A model generated the notes under the pieces. It worked only from the letters and a program-made list of their open reading frames with translations, searched no databases and was not told the origin of the DNA. From Mycteria americana (lineage: Eukaryota; Chordata; Aves; Ciconiiformes; Ciconiidae), in contig NC_134370.1 of NCBI RefSeq assembly GCF_035582795.1, positions 55,849,501-55,913,500 on the forward strand: a stretch of DNA of 64,000 bases. Reading direction: 5' to 3'. This document shows positions 61,701-64,000 of this stretch, in pieces. A program made the position numbers and the translations under genes. Within the stretch, counting starts at the first letter, position 1; every line of letters starts with the position of its first letter.

Positions 61701-64000
61701 AGAAACGTCTCCGCTGCAGAACGAGTTAATAAATAATTTCGGGACGAGTGGTTTGGGCAGGGAACTCGAAATACTGGGGGAAAAAGGTGATTTCCCTGTG
61801 CTGCAGAGCCTGGAGAGCGTGTAACAGCCCGCTGGCTGCGGGGACCTCTTGAACACAGCGGGAGCTGAGAAAGCACACCTGTCTGGCTCTGCTCTGCATC
61901 CTCGGCCTCTTGCCCACTTGCCACTCTGCAGCCGGCGGGGCTGGCTGCTTCTCTAAACTAACTACGTGGGGTTTTTAACAAGGGGGCTCCGTTCGTGACA
62001 TTTAAGGAAAAGGTCTGAAGCCTCGGCCTTTCGACTGCCTGTGCATGTGCCTCACTTTACAACTGCTGCCATGGACACGATTACACAAATAATCCCTCTC
62101 AGGCCTTCACTTACACTGTAAGTGTAAGGCTGCAACTTACGCTTACAGTAGCAGCTGTAGGACCTGCAAGTTTCCCACAGCTCAAGACATGCATTTCTGT
62201 TGTAAAAAAGAGAAAGAGAAGTGGACTGCGTATCTGATTAAAAAAAAAAAAAAAAAGCCTTTAAAAATGGTAAATTGTTGAGGGAGCAATGTAAGTGTGT
62301 TTTATCTGTTTAGCCAGAACTTAAATCTTGTAGTTGGGTATCAACAGATCTGTTGCTTCTTTCTGAATACTGCCTGTTTGTCTGACAGAGTCTGCTTGCG
62401 GAGAGGGTTCAGGAGGTCTCTTCAACCTGATTTGCAATGCTTGGGCTAAACTGACGCTTTGATGATCTTGGATCTAAAAAAAGCTAAATCCATCAGAAAA
62501 GTCTTGTTTTTTCTAGCTCTGTAAGTAACTATATTAATACATAAGTAGTATTTTTTTATGGTGCTAGCAAAGTATAAAGGACATGCCTAGAACTGTCAAA
62601 AACACCCAACTTTAATTTTTATCTCTCCTTAGAGACGCATCAGGTGTATTTTGAGCTTTCTGATCGTATGACTCCTCAAACCCTTTCCCTAATAATTAGT
62701 GCTTATGACTTTTTCATCAGGATAACACACGTGTGTTTGGAGTTAGGAGTTCTGCTAGGTGTTATTGGCAAGGTGATGTTTCTCTATACTTACAATTTTT
62801 ATTGAAACTCTACAAAATGTTTATTGATTTCCATGCATATATCAGTTTCTAAAATCTATGCTGCCTGCCTTTTCTTGGAAATTTATTCTTATGTAGACTT
62901 GTCTTCTCAGCCCTTGTTTCTTTTCATAGACTTATACTACTTTTGTGACTGTTCCAAGTACTTTCTGGCCAGGGAAAAGCATATAATACAATATGCATTT
63001 CAAATGTTGATACGTAATTGTAAGAATAGTATTTGTGATGCTAAATGGATGTCTCAAAAGCATGGTTAAAAAGACTGAAAAAAGAACAGCATGTTCCTGT
63101 GTTTCTAATTCAGGGTTCTAATTTTACGTCTACATAATCTCTTGCACAAAGGAGTTCTGGGTGGGGGGAATGTGCTGCAACTTACACTGTTTTATTTTTA
63201 CAGTTAATAAAATTTCTCATCTGCAACCAGATATCTAAAACCAGACTGTAAGTTTGTTTTCATCTGATGATAGTTTTCACTATCATCAAACATGGTAACA
63301 CGTTATTTTATCACTTGACTACACATTTCCTTTTCTTTCAAAGAGAAGATTGGTGAGATAAAAGATTTTTTAAGTAGCTTTTGGCATTTACAGAAACAAG
63401 TATTATGAGCAGTAATCCTTGTGTGTTGTCTTTGGATTCTTGGTTGTTCTGTTACTGCCAGGTATCTGCTGTGCTGGCATAATGACCATTGATTAGTCTG
63501 TCAGTTTTCAGCATAACCCTGGATTTAGAGATCAACGCCATTACTAAGAGCAGTCTGTCATAGTCAACAGAGGGCTAGTAAGAATATAATTTAGAAACAG
63601 GCAAAATTGGCACTAGAGATGGAATATAAGGAATGACAACTCTTTTTCCCCTGTTAATGTCTCAGCAAATAATTATAACAAGGTGCATTTAAAATGAATT
63701 AAACTTATGGTTTAAATAGTTAATCATCAAATACTCTCTTCTGTATTAAAGCTGCATTACTGTACTCCACTGCACATGTGATCTGATCCTGCAGATAGTT
63801 AAGTTTGTTCTTCAGTAATTTCAAAGGATTACTTACATATATATAGCTAAGCATTTGCTGGGCTGGGCACGTCAAGTGCTCAAGGACTTGCTTTCGCACC
63901 TCTTGTCTTGCAGACACCACTCATGTTGGAGATACAATCGTGTTTACAGAACTGACTTCAAACATGGCTGAAAAGTTGTTTAAGTACAGCATAGTTTAAG
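61701..64000. other. Non-coding right end of the window
   Basis: AT-rich sequence, possibly a RAB27A 5' intron. It contains an A run near 62240-62255, a small inverted repeat at 63266-63287 (GATGATAGT/ACTATCATC) and an open - strand frame at 63720-63920 of doubtful status. Confidence 0.5.

Overview
The window is vertebrate nuclear DNA from a bird. It has long introns, GT-AG splice sites and CpG-island promoters in an AT-rich background. It also holds a CR1 LINE fragment with the 8-bp tandem 3' end typical of birds, and a solo LTR of a type I know as abundant in Neoaves and not in chicken, so a neoavian bird is most likely. Gene content and order match the block on human 15q21.3 (PYGO1 - DNAAF4 - PIERCE2 - CCPG1 - PIGB - PIGBOS1, with RAB27A expected next).

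Layout. 1-1392: an intron and the last coding exon of PYGO1 (+), followed by a long AT-rich probable 3' UTR to about 7.2 kb. 7.2-10.4 kb: intergenic, with one very diverged LINE. 10.4-11.3 kb: CpG island and promoter of DNAAF4 (+); its nine coding exons run from 11070 to 19159 and give 423 aa. 21502-21855: PIERCE2 (-), reading toward DNAAF4. 23.1-24.0 kb: CpG island shared by PIERCE2 (-) and CCPG1 (+). CCPG1 coding exons run from 28468 to 49031 (804 aa), with a solo LTR and a CR1 fragment in intron 2. 49951-59209: PIGB (-), twelve coding exons, 537 aa, tail to tail with CCPG1. 59.2-59.3 kb: shared promoter of PIGB and the 54-codon gene PIGBOS1 (+). 61.3-61.7 kb: another GC island, perhaps the start of RAB27A. 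From there to 64000 I recognise no coding exon.

Functional themes. Two neighbours serve motile cilia: DNAAF4 in dynein arm pre-assembly and PIERCE2 inside doublet microtubules. Both promoters carry RFX X-box-like sites. Three genes act at the ER: CCPG1 as an ER-phagy receptor, PIGB as a GPI mannosyltransferase, and PIGBOS1 as a mitochondrial outer membrane microprotein that contacts the ER. PYGO1 is a nuclear Wnt co-activator.

The most unusual signals are a U12-type intron in PIGB that seems to have AT-AA ends, two adjacent hairpins just after an alternative CCPG1 stop codon, a 28-bp-stem hairpin inside a PIGB intron, and a local 220-bp duplication flanking DNAAF4 exon 2. I found no wholly new multi-gene system; every confident coding region belongs to a known vertebrate gene. 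All exon models come from reading by eye, using splice sites, frame and remembered orthologues.
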